NCBI RefSeq assembly: GCF_016616425.1
Contig: NZ_CP067101.1
Location: 868,001-932,000, forward strand
DNA length: 64,000 nucleotides
Direction: 5' to 3'
Origin: Bradyrhizobium diazoefficiens
GTDB taxonomy: Bacteria; Pseudomonadota; Alphaproteobacteria; Rhizobiales; Xanthobacteraceae
How positions within the stretch are numbered: position 1 is the stretch's first letter; the number at the start of each line of letters is the position of its first letter. The notes under the pieces are model-generated. The model was not told where the DNA came from. It saw only the letters and a list, made by a program, of their open reading frames with translations, and did no database searches. Of the stretch, positions 26,427-35,211 are shown piece after piece. The position numbers and the translations under genes are program-made.

Positions 26427-28640
26427 CTACCGATTTCCGCCAAAAAGCCGGTCCATCAGCCAGCCATCGAGCCCTGCCGCAGCCTCCGGCCGTGCATTGG
26501 CGTGCGTCGGCGGTGGGCGATAGCCGCCGGTGTTCGCCGCTGCCGGTCCGGGCGCGACCGCTGTCGGCGGCGAGACCTGCGAGGCCGCCTGCGCGAGGTT
26601 TGAGAGACCCCAGCCGCCCGGCGAACTCGGCAGGGCCGCCACCGGCACACCTTCGTGCGCTATGCGCATGAAGCGGGACCAGACTTCCACCGGCAGGCCG
26701 CCGCCGGTGGCCTTCCTGGTCGGCGAGTTGTCGTCATTGCCGAGCCAGACGCCGGTGACGAGGTTGGCGGTGTAGCCGATAAACCAGGCGTCGCGGTAAT
26801 CCTGGCTGGTGCCGGTCTTGCCGGCCGCGGGCCAGCCCGGAATCTCCGCCTTCTTGGCGGTGCCTGATATCAGCGTTTCCCGCATCATCGCGTTCATCAT
26901 GCCGACATAGCGGGGAGCGATGACCTGATTGCGTTCGTCCGGCTGGCGCATGTAGAGCAGCTTGCCGCTGAGCGTCGTGATGCGTGTGACGACATGCGGC
27001 GCCACCGCGAAGCCGCCATTGGCGAAGGGCGCATAGGCGCCGACCAGCTCGACGACCGAGACTTCCGAGGTGCCGAGCGCGATCGAGGCATTGGGCTCGA
27101 GCTTGGAGGAGATGCCGAGCCGGTGCGCGGTGCGCACCACGTTCTTCGGCCCGACCTCGAGGCCGAGGCGGATGGCGACGGTGTTGAGCGACATCGCCAG
27201 CGCCTGGGTCAGCGTCACCGCGCCGAAATATTCGTGGGTGTAGTTCTCGGGTCTCCAGCCCTTGACCTCGATCGGCGCGTCCTGGCGCACCGTGTCCGGC
27301 GTCAGGCCCTGCTCGAGCGCGGTGAGGTACACGAACGGCTTGAACGAGGAGCCGGGCTGGCGTTTGGCGGTCACCGCGCGGTTGTACTGGCTCTCGGAAT
27401 AGTTCCGCCCGCCCACCATGGCCCGCACCGCGCCGTCCGGCGTCATCGCCACCAGCGCCCCCTGGCTGACGTTGAACTTGACGCTCTTGGCCGCGAGCTC
27501 GTCGATGATGGCGGCTTCCGCCACGCTCTGGAGCTTCGGATCGATCGTGGTCTCGACCTTGATGCTCTCATCGATCTGGCCGACCAGATCATCCAGCACC
27601 TCGCCGATCCAGTCCGCCACGTAGTTGATGGTCCCGGCGCCGACCGGCTTCACATTGTAGGAGGCATGGCCGATCGAGGCCTTTGCCTGCGCGTCGGTGA
27701 TGAACTTTGCATCCGCCATCGCCGCGAGCACGATTTGCGCGCGCGCCTCCGCGCCTTCGGGGTTGCGGTTCGGCGCAAGGCGCGACGGCGACTTGACGAG
27801 GCCGGCGAGCATCGCGGCTTCGGCAATCGTCACGTTCTTGGCCGACTTGCCGAAATATCTCTGCGCCGCCGCCTCGACGCCATAGGCGCCCGAGCCGAAA
27901 TAGACGCGGTTGAGATAGAGCTCCAGGATCTCGTTCTTGGAATGATTGCGCTCCAGCCAGATCGCGAGCTCCGCTTCCTGCAGCTTGCGCTGCACGGTGC
28001 GCTCCTGGGTCAGGAACAGGTTCTTGGCGAGCTGCTGCGTCAGCGTCGAGCCCCCCTGCGACACGCCGCGATGGAGCAAATTGGTGACGAGGGCGCGCAG
28101 GATGCCGACCGGATCGATGCCGAAATGCGAATAGAACCGGCGGTCCTCGATGGCGATGAACGCCTTGGGCAAATAAGGCGGCAGGTCCTTCAGCGCGACA
28201 TTCGCGCCGGCCATCTCGCCGCGCTGCGCCAGCATGCTGCCGTCGATGCCGACGATCTGGATCGTCGGCGGGCGCTTCGGAATCTCCAGTGACTGGATCG
28301 GGGGCAGATGGGCGCCGACATAGATCACGACGCCGATCACGGCGATCAGGCCCCACAGGCTCAGCACCGCGCCCCAATAGACCAGGCGGCCGAGGCTGAA
28401 GCCACCACGCGACTTCGACCGGCGCTTGGCGCCGCTGCGGCTGGCTTGCGCCTTCCGCTCGCGCGGCGGCTCCCCGCCGGCATCATGGCTCTTGCGCTTG
28501 ACGGATGATTTCGCCGACTTCGTGGGCTTGCTCTCGCCGCCGGGAATGCGGTCCGCCGCGGTCAGGCGCAGATCGGCGAGCGCCGCGGGCAAGCCGAACA
28601 GCGGCTCCTTCCGCCCACCCTTTTTCTTTCCCCACGCCAT
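26427..28640 (-). CDS. Class A penicillin-binding protein (PBP1A family)
   Basis: A 737-residue bifunctional peptidoglycan synthase. A long basic cytoplasmic tail precedes one transmembrane helix (about 86-111). The GT51 transglycosylase domain has AIEDRRFYSHFGID with catalytic Glu165 and GGSTLTQQLAKNLFL. The transpeptidase domain has SSFK with Ser431 in QPGSSFKPF, SLNTVAI (SxN) and GKTGTSQDY (KTG). The C-terminal 60 residues are Pro/Ala-rich. The ATG at 28640 is the start; the codon two earlier is TTG. It builds and cross-links glycan strands in the periplasm. Confidence 0.95.
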   Translation of the reverse strand: MAWGKKKGGRKEPLFGLPAALADLRLTAADRIPGGESKPTKSAKSSVKRKSHDAGGEPPRERKAQASRSGAKRRSKSRGGFSLGRLVYWGAVLSLWGLIAVIGVVIYVGAHLPPIQSLEIPKRPPTIQIVGIDGSMLAQRGEMAGANVALKDLPPYLPKAFIAIEDRRFYSHFGIDPVGILRALVTNLLHRGVSQGGSTLTQQLAKNLFLTQERTVQRKLQEAELAIWLERNHSKNEILELYLNRVYFGSGAYGVEAAAQRYFGKSAKNVTIAEAAMLAGLVKSPSRLAPNRNPEGAEARAQIVLAAMADAKFITDAQAKASIGHASYNVKPVGAGTINYVADWIGEVLDDLVGQIDESIKVETTIDPKLQSVAEAAIIDELAAKSVKFNVSQGALVAMTPDGAVRAMVGGRNYSESQYNRAVTAKRQPGSSFKPFVYLTALEQGLTPDTVRQDAPIEVKGWRPENYTHEYFGAVTLTQALAMSLNTVAIRLGLEVGPKNVVRTAHRLGISSKLEPNASIALGTSEVSVVELVGAYAPFANGGFAVAPHVVTRITTLSGKLLYMRQPDERNQVIAPRYVGMMNAMMRETLISGTAKKAEIPGWPAAGKTGTSQDYRDAWFIGYTANLVTGVWLGNDDNSPTRKATGGGLPVEVWSRFMRIAHEGVPVAALPSSPGGWGLSNLAQAASQVSPPTAVAPGPAAANTGGYRPPPTHANARPEAAAGLDGWLMDRLFGGNR

Positions 28641-28814
28641 ACGCAAAACGCCCGGTCAGCCCGCCCCGCCGCACGCTAGCGGTCGCTGTTTAAGGCCCGG
28701 TTACCCCGACCTTAACGCGTGATTAGGAGGTGGGGCATTCGCCGGCCGCAGTTCCGCATCCTGGGCGCCGGAGCTAGGATCAGCTATAAAGAGACAGGCA
28801 TAAGAGGAGCGCTT

Positions 28815-29240
28815 ATGGGCCATATCGATCCGACCAAGGAGATCTTCGCGCAGTTCCGGGAGAACGATCGCCCGGGCCCGATCCACATGCTCAACCTGGT
28901 GCGGTTGCGCAAGGACGCGGCCTATCCGGACGGACGCAAGGCGAGCGGTGCGGAAGCCTATGCGGCCTATGGCCGCGAGAGCGGGCCGGTGTTCGAGCGC
29001 CTTGGCGGCCGCATCGTCTGGCAGGGCAGGTTCGAGCTGATGCTGATCGGACCGCAGGACGAGCGCTGGGATCATTGCTTCATCGCCGAATATCCGAGTG
29101 TCGGAGCCTTCGTCGAGATGATCCGCGATCCCGTCTATCGCGACGCCGTGAAGCACCGCCAGGCCGCGGTGGAGGATTCGCGGCTGATCCGGCACGCGGC
29201 GCTGCCGGTGGGCAAGAACTTTGGGGAGGTACCGACGTAA
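28815..29240 (+). CDS. DUF1330 domain-containing protein
   Basis: A 141-residue protein. The pattern GPIHMLNLVRLRKDAAYPDG, EAYAAYGRESGPVFERLGGRIVWQG and DHCFIAEYPSVGAFVEMIRDPVYRDAVKHRQAAVEDSRL fits DUF1330, a dimeric ferredoxin-like fold. AGAGGAGC precedes the ATG at 28815. No catalytic residue or substrate can be given. It is divergent from the PBP gene and convergent with a binding-protein gene across a hairpin. Confidence 0.85.
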   Translation: MGHIDPTKEIFAQFRENDRPGPIHMLNLVRLRKDAAYPDGRKASGAEAYAAYGRESGPVFERLGGRIVWQGRFELMLIGPQDERWDHCFIAEYPSVGAFVEMIRDPVYRDAVKHRQAAVEDSRLIRHAALPVGKNFGEVPT

Positions 29241-29252
29241 CCTCCGACAGCA

Positions 29253-29281
29253 AGATCGGCGGTCCCGGGGACCGCCGATCT
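29253..29281. terminator. Bidirectional hairpin between convergent genes
   Basis: Arms 29253-29265 (AGATCGGCGGTCC) and 29269-29281 (GGACCGCCGATCT) form a perfect 13-base stem with a 3-base loop. It lies 12 bases after the DUF1330 stop and 19 bases from the stop of the converging gene. Neither side has a clear U-run, so a Rho-independent role is plausible but not certain. Confidence 0.7.
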
Positions 29282-29300
29282 CGATTCAAAGGCTCAAAAA

Positions 29301-30527
29301 CTAACCCGCCGGGCCGGCATCGCGCATGATCGGGCCGAACAGCTCCCAGCGCTCGCCGTTGAACTTCATCATCTGAAGCTCCTTGTTGACGCGGTAGTCG
29401 GTGGGACTCGTGTTGATCTTCATGCCGGGCAGGCTGAGATCGAGCACGACGTTCTTCAGGTTGGCAGCCTGCTTCATGACGTTCTCGCGCGTGAGATTGT
29501 CACCGCATTGCTTCAGCACTTGAACCAGCAGCTGCGCTGTCGAATAGCCATAGGTATTGACCGTGTTCATCTTGTCGCCTTCAGGGAAATACTTGGCCAT
29601 GAAGTCGAGGTACTTCTTCAGGCCTGGATCGTCCTTCCAGGTCGGATCGGCCGGGTCCTTGCCGTAGTTGACGCTGATCACGCCCTTGGACGCTTCGAGA
29701 CCCGCCGGCTTCAGCGTCGCGCTGACCGGGCTGGCGTTGATGTCGAGGATGTGGACGGGATGCCAGCCGAGTTCGTGGATCTTGCGGATCGCTTGCGCGG
29801 CTGCTTTCGGTGTCGAAGCGCTATAGAACAGGTCGGCGCCCGCATCCTTGATCTTGAGCACCTGGGAGTCGATGGTCGGGTCGGAAACCTCGTACGAGGC
29901 TTCAGTCACGATCATCTTCGCCGCCTTGTCGCCAAGGCCGGCCTTCAGCCCGTTCACATAGTCCTTGCCCAGATCGTCGTTCTGATAGAGGACGCCGATC
30001 TTGGCGTTCGGGTGCTCCTTCAGAATGTACTGGCCGTAGATCCGGCCTTCGACGAAATAGTTGGGATTGTAGCCCATCGTCCATGGATATTCCTTGGGAT
30101 CGCTGAACCTGGACGCACCGGTGGCGGCGAAGAGCTGCGGCACCTTCTTGGAATTGAGATATTTCTCCACGGCGGCATTGGCCGCGGTGCCGATGAGCTG
30201 GAAGGTGAACAGCACCTCGTCGCTTTCGACGAGCTTGCGCACCTGCTCAACCGTCTTCGGCGGCGAATAGGCGTCGTCATACTGGATCAGGTTGATCTTG
30301 CGGCCGTTGATGCCTCCTTGATCGTTGATCATCTTCATGTAGGCCGCCTGCGTCTTGCCGATATTGGCATAGACGGAATAGGGCCCTGAGAACGGGACGG
30401 TCTGGCCGATCTTGATCTCGGTGTCGGTCGCGCCGGGGTCGTATTTCTTCTGGGCGAGGGCTTGGCTCGCGGAGAATGCGAAGGCGAGCGCCGCCGCGGC
30501 AGTTATCAAGGCTCTGCTGTTGTTCAT
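29301..30527 (-). CDS. ABC transporter substrate-binding protein, branched-chain amino-acid type
   Basis: A 408-residue periplasmic binding protein. The signal peptide (MNNSRALITAAAALAFAF through ASQALAQ) is cut before KKYDPG. The mature protein has EIKIGQTVPFSGPYSVYANIG, YQNDDLGKDYVNGLK and a DINASPVSATLKPAGLEASKG segment typical of LivJ-like Peripla_BP_6 proteins. GGAGGAACG precedes the ATG at 30527. No permease or ATPase gene is adjacent, so it is an orphan that may supply shared permeases or act in sensing. Substrate could be an amino acid, amide or aromatic compound. Confidence 0.92.
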   Translation of the reverse strand: MNNSRALITAAAALAFAFSASQALAQKKYDPGATDTEIKIGQTVPFSGPYSVYANIGKTQAAYMKMINDQGGINGRKINLIQYDDAYSPPKTVEQVRKLVESDEVLFTFQLIGTAANAAVEKYLNSKKVPQLFAATGASRFSDPKEYPWTMGYNPNYFVEGRIYGQYILKEHPNAKIGVLYQNDDLGKDYVNGLKAGLGDKAAKMIVTEASYEVSDPTIDSQVLKIKDAGADLFYSASTPKAAAQAIRKIHELGWHPVHILDINASPVSATLKPAGLEASKGVISVNYGKDPADPTWKDDPGLKKYLDFMAKYFPEGDKMNTVNTYGYSTAQLLVQVLKQCGDNLTRENVMKQAANLKNVVLDLSLPGMKINTSPTDYRVNKELQMMKFNGERWELFGPIMRDAGPAG

Positions 30528-30837
30528 GTTGGGTCGTTCCTCCTGACGGAATTTCGATCGATGGTCTTTTTCCGTTGATTGCAACGGTCGCCATCGCTGC
30601 CGAGGATTGTGGAGGAAGGTTCGCCACAGCGCAAGGATCGCGGCGCCGCGCCGTAGCGTCTCAGGCCAATACGTCTCGGGCCACGGGTGCTGACGGTCGC
30701 GGCGCCATAGACGCCGGCCAGGACATTGGCGATCAGGATCAAGGTGAGCTCCCCCAAAGCGTCAGCTTTCGGGTGGACGTTAGCATGGCCGGCGTGGCAA
30801 GTGCGATGGGGGCGAGTTTCGATGCAATGGTGCCGCA
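30528..30837. other. Divergent intergenic region without a gene
   Basis: A 310-base gap between divergent starts, holding both promoters. A minus-strand frame of about 109 codons crosses it and includes a hydrophobic run, LTLILIANVLAGVYGAATV, but has no ribosome site and no family I recognise, so I do not call it a gene. No repeat element is visible here. Confidence 0.4.
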
Positions 30838-31368
30838 ATGGCCAGCCGATCAACCAAACCTTCTGTAAGCTTCGGCCTCGATCGCCTGACGACGCCGATC
30901 GGGACCGCCTTGCTCGTCACGGATGCCGAGGGTGCGCTGCGCGCGCTCGACTGGGAAGACTACGAGCACCGCATGCGCGAGCTCCTGCGCCTGCACTACG
31001 GCGCGGTGGACCTGCGTGATCGACCTGCGCCGACGGAGATGCGGACGGCGCTGTCGGGCTATTTCGAGGGTGATCTCGGCCAGCTTTCAGCCATCGCATG
31101 GCGTGTCGCCGGCACGCCGTTCCAGCAGAAGGTCTGGAACGCGTTGGCGCACATTCCCGTCGGCACCACGATGAGCTATGGCGCGCTCGCCGCGCAGATC
31201 GACGCGCCCAAGGCCATTCGCGCTGTCGGCCATGCCAACGGCTCCAACCCGATCAGCGTGGTGCTGCCCTGCCATCGGCTGATCGGCGCGGATGGGTCGC
31301 TGGTGAAATATGGCGGCGGCCTGGAGCGCAAGCGCTGGCTGCTGCGGCACGAGGGGGTGGAGGTTTAG
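30838..31368 (+). CDS. ogt: Methylated-DNA--protein-cysteine S-methyltransferase
   Basis: A 176-residue O6-alkylguanine-DNA alkyltransferase. The suicide-cysteine motif is VVLPCHRLIG with Cys145, followed by YGGGLERKRWLL. The DNA-binding part FQQKVWNALAHIPVGTTMSYGALA is intact. It removes O6-alkyl groups from guanine in one step without a cofactor. The N-terminal Ada domain is absent, so it is the constitutive Ogt type. The ribosome site at ATG 30838 is weak. Divergent from the binding-protein gene. Confidence 0.94.
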   Translation: MASRSTKPSVSFGLDRLTTPIGTALLVTDAEGALRALDWEDYEHRMRELLRLHYGAVDLRDRPAPTEMRTALSGYFEGDLGQLSAIAWRVAGTPFQQKVWNALAHIPVGTTMSYGALAAQIDAPKAIRAVGHANGSNPISVVLPCHRLIGADGSLVKYGGGLERKRWLLRHEGVEV

Positions 31369-31380
31369 GTCTCTCTCCTC

Positions 31381-31484
31381 GTCATTCCGGGGCGCCGCGC
31401 AAGCCGCGAACCCGGAATCCATCGAGCCACCGACCCCACGGATGAATGGATTCCGGGTTCGCGCTATGCGCGCCCCGGAATGAC
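31381..31484. repeat. Palindromic intergenic repeat, family B (copy 1)
   Basis: Perfect 14-base ends: GTCATTCCGGGGCG (31381-31394) and CGCCCCGGAATGAC (31471-31484). An inner pair GAACCCGGAATCCAT / ATGGATTCCGGGTTC forms a second long stem. It lies between the convergent ogt and glnD genes. Relatives are at 36022-36123 and 40315-40414. Confidence 0.85.
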
Positions 31485-31492
31485 AAGCTAGA

Positions 31493-34282
31493 TCACGCCG
31501 CCGGCTGCACCGCCTTCTCGCCGGCCATCACATGGGTCAGCGCGCTCTTGATCGCGGCCTGCCGTGTCGGCGCGTTGATCTGTGCGCCCAGGAGGTCGGT
31601 GACGTAGAACACGTCGCGCGCGCGCTCGCCGAAGGTCGCGACATGGGCCGACGCGATGTTGAGGTTGAGCTTCGAGATCGCGGTCGTCAGCTCGTAGAGC
31701 AGGCCGGGCCGGTCGAGGCCGGAGACCTCGATCACGGTGTAGCGGTCGGACCATTGGTTGTTGATGGTCACTTCCGGCTCGATCACGAAGGGCCGCGCCT
31801 TGCTGCGCACGGTGCGTCGCGCCACCGCTTCGGGCAGGCGCAGCTTGCCTTCCAGAACGTCCTCGATCATCTCGCCGATGCGCGTGGCGCGCCTTCCCTC
31901 GTCCTCGTCACGGTCGTATTCCCTGGAGATAGAGATCGTGTCGAGCGCGCGGCCGTCGGTCGTGGTGTAGATCTGGGCGTCGACGATGTTGGCGCCGGCC
32001 GAGGCGCAGGCGCCCGCGATGATCGAGAGCAGCCAGGGATGGTCGGCGGCGAAGATCGTGAGCTCGGTGACGCCGCGCACCTCGTCGAAGCCGACATTGA
32101 TCGCAAGCTTGTGGCCGGCCTGCTCGCTGGAGCGGACGAAACGGGCATGGCGAATCTTGCGCGGCAGCTCGACCTTGAGCCAATAGGCCGGATAGTGCCG
32201 GCCGATATAGGCATCGAGCTCGTTCTCCGGCCATTCGGCGAATGCCATGCGAAATTCGGCGTACGCGGCCGCGAGGCGTTTTCCCCGGTCGACCTCCGAG
32301 AAGCCTCCGGTCAGCACCGGCTCGGTCTCGTAATAGAGCGAGCGCAGCAGCTGCGCCTTCCAGCCGTTCCACACGCCGGGGCCGACGCCGCGAATGTCGG
32401 CCGTGGTCAGGATGGTCAAGAGCTTCATCTGCTCGACCGACTGCACCACGGCGGCGAAATTCTCGATGGTCTTGCGATCCGACAGGTCGCGCGACTGCGC
32501 GACCGTGGACATCGTCAGATGCTCCTCGATCAGCCAGGCCACGAGCTCGGTGTCGGCGGGGCTGAAGCCGAGCCGCGGGCAGAGCCGGCGCGCCACCTTG
32601 GCGCCGGCGATGGAGTGATCCTCGGGCCGGCCCTTGGCGACGTCGTGCAGCAGCGTTGCGATGTAGATCACGGCGCGGTGCTCGGGCCGGGACTTGCGCA
32701 TGAGATCGCTGGCGAGGGCGAACTCCTCGATGCCGCCGCGCTCGATGTCCTGGAGGAAGCCGATGCAGCGGATCAGATGCTCGTCGACGGTGTAGTGATG
32801 ATACATGTTGAACTGCATCATCGAGACGATTTTGCCGAAGGCGCGGATGAAATGACCGAGCACGCCGGTCTCGTTCATCCGCCGCAGCACGGTCTCGGCA
32901 TCGTTGGAGGTCAGGATCTCCATGAACAGCCGGTTGGCCTCCGGATTTTCGCGAAGCTGCGCGTTGACCAGGCCAAGCGACCGTGTCACGTCGCGCATCG
33001 CATCCGGATGGAAGGCAAGATTGTTCTTCTGGGCAAGGCGGAAGATGCGGATCAGATTGACCGGATCGTGCTTGAAAACGTCGGGCGCGGCGACGTTGAT
33101 GCGGTTGTTGTCGACGATGAAATCGTCGCTGTCGGGGACACGCCGCTTTACCGGGGTCGGCCGCAGCCGGGCCATCATCCGGCTCAGCACCGGCGCAGGC
33201 TTGGCCTGCTGGTCCTCGAGCTTGGCGCAGAGGATGGCGGTGAGATTGCCAACTTCCTTCGCGACCAGGAAGTAGTGCTTCATGAAGCGCTCGACATCCT
33301 GCATGCCGGGATGCGAGGTGTAGCCGAGCCGCACCGCGATCTCGCGCTGGAGGTCGAAGGAGAGGCGCTCTTCGGCACGATTGCAGTAGAAATGCAGATT
33401 GCAGCGCACCGACCAGAGGAAATCGGCGCAGCGGCGGAAGCTGCGATATTCCTGCGCGTCGAACACGCCGCGCTCGACCAGCTCGCTGGTGTCGCGCACG
33501 CGGTAGACATATTTGGCGATCCAGAACAGCGTGTGCAGGTCGCGTAGCGCGCCCTTGCCGTCCTTGACGTTGGGCTCGACCAGATAGCGCGACTGGCCGC
33601 CGCGGCGATGCCGCTCCTCGCGCTCGGCGAGCTTTGCAGTGACGAAATCCGACGCGGTGCCCTGCACCACCTCCTTGTCGAAGCGGGCGACCAGCTCGTC
33701 ATAGAGCGGCTTGTCGCCGGTAAGGAAGCGCGTCTCCAGGATTGCGGTGCGGATGGTCATGTCGCCGCGCGCCTGCCGGATCGACTCGTCCACCGATCGG
33801 GTGGCGTGGCCGACCTTCAACCCCATGTCCCAGAGGCAATAGAGGATCGCTTCGGCGACCTGCTCGCCCCAGGCGGTCTGCTTGTAGGGCAGGATGAACA
33901 GCAGATCGATGTCGGATTCGGGCGCCATCAGACCGCGGCCATAGCCGCCGGTCGCGACGACCGCCATGCGCTCGGCGCCGCTCGGGATCGGCGAGCGGTA
34001 GAGATGACGGGTCGCCGCAGAATACAGGATGCGGATGATCTCGTCCTGGACGTGACATAGCCGCTCGGCGCAGCGACGGCCGTGGCGGTCCTTCAGGAGG
34101 ATCGCCTGGGCCGCGGCGCGCGCGGCGATCAGTTCCGCCTTGAGCAATTGCGCCATGGCGCTCCGGAACGCGTCCTCGCGTCCTTGATGCTTTTCCGCAA
34201 GCGCATCGATCGCGGCGGTGATCCGCGCGGTGTCAAAACGATCGTCCACCTCGGCTTTGTGCTCAGTCGCGACGCTGTCCAT
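31493..34282 (-). CDS. glnD: [Protein-PII] uridylyltransferase
   Basis: A 929-residue bifunctional nitrogen sensor. The nucleotidyltransferase signature GGYGRGLMAPESDIDLLFI begins at 112, with Asp124 and Asp126 as metal ligands. A GlnD helical region follows, then an HD hydrolase domain (LLHDVAKGRPEDHS, about 520-535) and two C-terminal ACT domains (about 725-800 and 835-915) that bind glutamine. It adds UMP to PII proteins under nitrogen limitation and removes it when glutamine is high. The ATG at 34282 gives full family length. Single-gene unit here. Confidence 0.97.
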   Translation of the reverse strand: MDSVATEHKAEVDDRFDTARITAAIDALAEKHQGREDAFRSAMAQLLKAELIAARAAAQAILLKDRHGRRCAERLCHVQDEIIRILYSAATRHLYRSPIPSGAERMAVVATGGYGRGLMAPESDIDLLFILPYKQTAWGEQVAEAILYCLWDMGLKVGHATRSVDESIRQARGDMTIRTAILETRFLTGDKPLYDELVARFDKEVVQGTASDFVTAKLAEREERHRRGGQSRYLVEPNVKDGKGALRDLHTLFWIAKYVYRVRDTSELVERGVFDAQEYRSFRRCADFLWSVRCNLHFYCNRAEERLSFDLQREIAVRLGYTSHPGMQDVERFMKHYFLVAKEVGNLTAILCAKLEDQQAKPAPVLSRMMARLRPTPVKRRVPDSDDFIVDNNRINVAAPDVFKHDPVNLIRIFRLAQKNNLAFHPDAMRDVTRSLGLVNAQLRENPEANRLFMEILTSNDAETVLRRMNETGVLGHFIRAFGKIVSMMQFNMYHHYTVDEHLIRCIGFLQDIERGGIEEFALASDLMRKSRPEHRAVIYIATLLHDVAKGRPEDHSIAGAKVARRLCPRLGFSPADTELVAWLIEEHLTMSTVAQSRDLSDRKTIENFAAVVQSVEQMKLLTILTTADIRGVGPGVWNGWKAQLLRSLYYETEPVLTGGFSEVDRGKRLAAAYAEFRMAFAEWPENELDAYIGRHYPAYWLKVELPRKIRHARFVRSSEQAGHKLAINVGFDEVRGVTELTIFAADHPWLLSIIAGACASAGANIVDAQIYTTTDGRALDTISISREYDRDEDEGRRATRIGEMIEDVLEGKLRLPEAVARRTVRSKARPFVIEPEVTINNQWSDRYTVIEVSGLDRPGLLYELTTAISKLNLNIASAHVATFGERARDVFYVTDLLGAQINAPTRQAAIKSALTHVMAGEKAVQPAA

Positions 34283-34531
34283 GTCTCACCGGATATAAGA
34301 GGTGACAGGCGCTGTCACGAGACTTCATGAGAGGGCGACAGATGAACCTGGTGACACAGATGGGAAGGTCGCGGCGCCGTGCTCGACAAGCTGTCGTAAC
34401 ATCATGAATATGTTGCGTTTTCTGATTTTGGTTCCGGCCGGTCATGGCAGCTTCCATCAATCGTGGGCTGACACGAAACGGATCGGCTTCTATACCGCTC
34501 GTCAGATGCGATACGCCGGGAGAGAACGAAG

Positions 34532-35041
34532 ATGGACGCCGCCCAATTGCGCCAGATGCAGGCTCCGATCAAGGAGCGCTACAAGACCGCCCCCGAGACC
34601 GCGCTGATCACGCTGAAGGTCAGGGGCTCCACCGACGGCGAAGGCATCGCCTGCAAGGTCGAGACTGGTCGCGCCATCGCACTGGCGGGCCTGCATCCAG
34701 GTGCTGGCGGCTCCGGCCTCGAGCTCTGTTCCGGCGACATGCTCCTCGAAGCCTTGGTCGCCTGTGCCGGCGTCACGTTGAAATCGGTCGCGACCGCGAT
34801 CGAGGTGCCCTTGAAGACCGGCAACGTCTATGCCGAGGGCGATCTCGATTTTCGCGGCACGCTCGGCATCGACAAGGAGACCCCGGTCGGTTTCGCCGAG
34901 ATCCGGCTGCGCTTCGAGGTCGACACGGATGCACCGCAGGACAAGCTCGATCTCCTGCTCAAGCTGACCGAGCGCTATTGCGTGGTCTATCAAACCATCA
35001 AGAACGGCCCGAAAGTATCGGTGTCGATGCAGCGGATGTAA
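34532..35041 (+). CDS. OsmC family peroxiredoxin-like protein
   Basis: A 169-residue OsmC/Ohr-superfamily protein. The two redox cysteines lie in VACAGVTLKSV and ERYCVVYQTI. Conserved SGDMLLEALVACAG is present. These proteins reduce organic hydroperoxides with thiols, or serve related detoxifying roles; this one lacks the Ohr-specific PC motif, so it belongs to the general OsmC-like group. GGGAGAGAACG precedes the ATG at 34532. A family A repeat follows the stop. Confidence 0.9.
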   Translation: MDAAQLRQMQAPIKERYKTAPETALITLKVRGSTDGEGIACKVETGRAIALAGLHPGAGGSGLELCSGDMLLEALVACAGVTLKSVATAIEVPLKTGNVYAEGDLDFRGTLGIDKETPVGFAEIRLRFEVDTDAPQDKLDLLLKLTERYCVVYQTIKNGPKVSVSMQRM

Positions 35042-35046
35042 CTGCC

Positions 35047-35168
35047 CACCTCTCCCATAGGGAGAGGTCGCGCCGAAGGCGCGGGTGAGGGGCGGCGCTC
35101 GCTCGCGGGACTTGAAGCCCTCACCCGATTTGCTGCGCAAATCGACCTCTCCCTCCGGGAGAGGTGAA
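35047..35168. repeat. Palindromic intergenic repeat, family A (copy 2)
   Basis: Starts CACCTCTCCC and ends GGGAGAGGTGAA, with internal GCGCCGAAGGCGC and GATTTGCTGCGCAAATC hairpins, as in the other three copies. It separates the OsmC and membrane-protein genes. Its right end contains a GTG that could be mistaken for a start of the next gene. Confidence 0.85.
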
Positions 35169-35211
35169 CGAGCCCGCGGAAAAATCCCTCGATAATAATA
35201 TCCCGCGTCAA

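Noticed and set aside
30524..30853. Minus-strand 109-codon frame with a hydrophobic run upstream of the binding-protein gene
   Set aside because: It overlaps the binding-protein start, lacks a ribosome site and has Arg-rich flanks typical of chance frames in this GC range.
31532..33547. Plus-strand frame of about 671 codons over glnD
   Set aside because: Antisense shadow; no motifs, and glnD is unmistakable on the other strand.
35164..35211. GTG start extending the membrane-protein gene
   Set aside because: The GTG belongs to the end of a family A repeat and has no spaced ribosome site; the ATG at 35212 is preferred.
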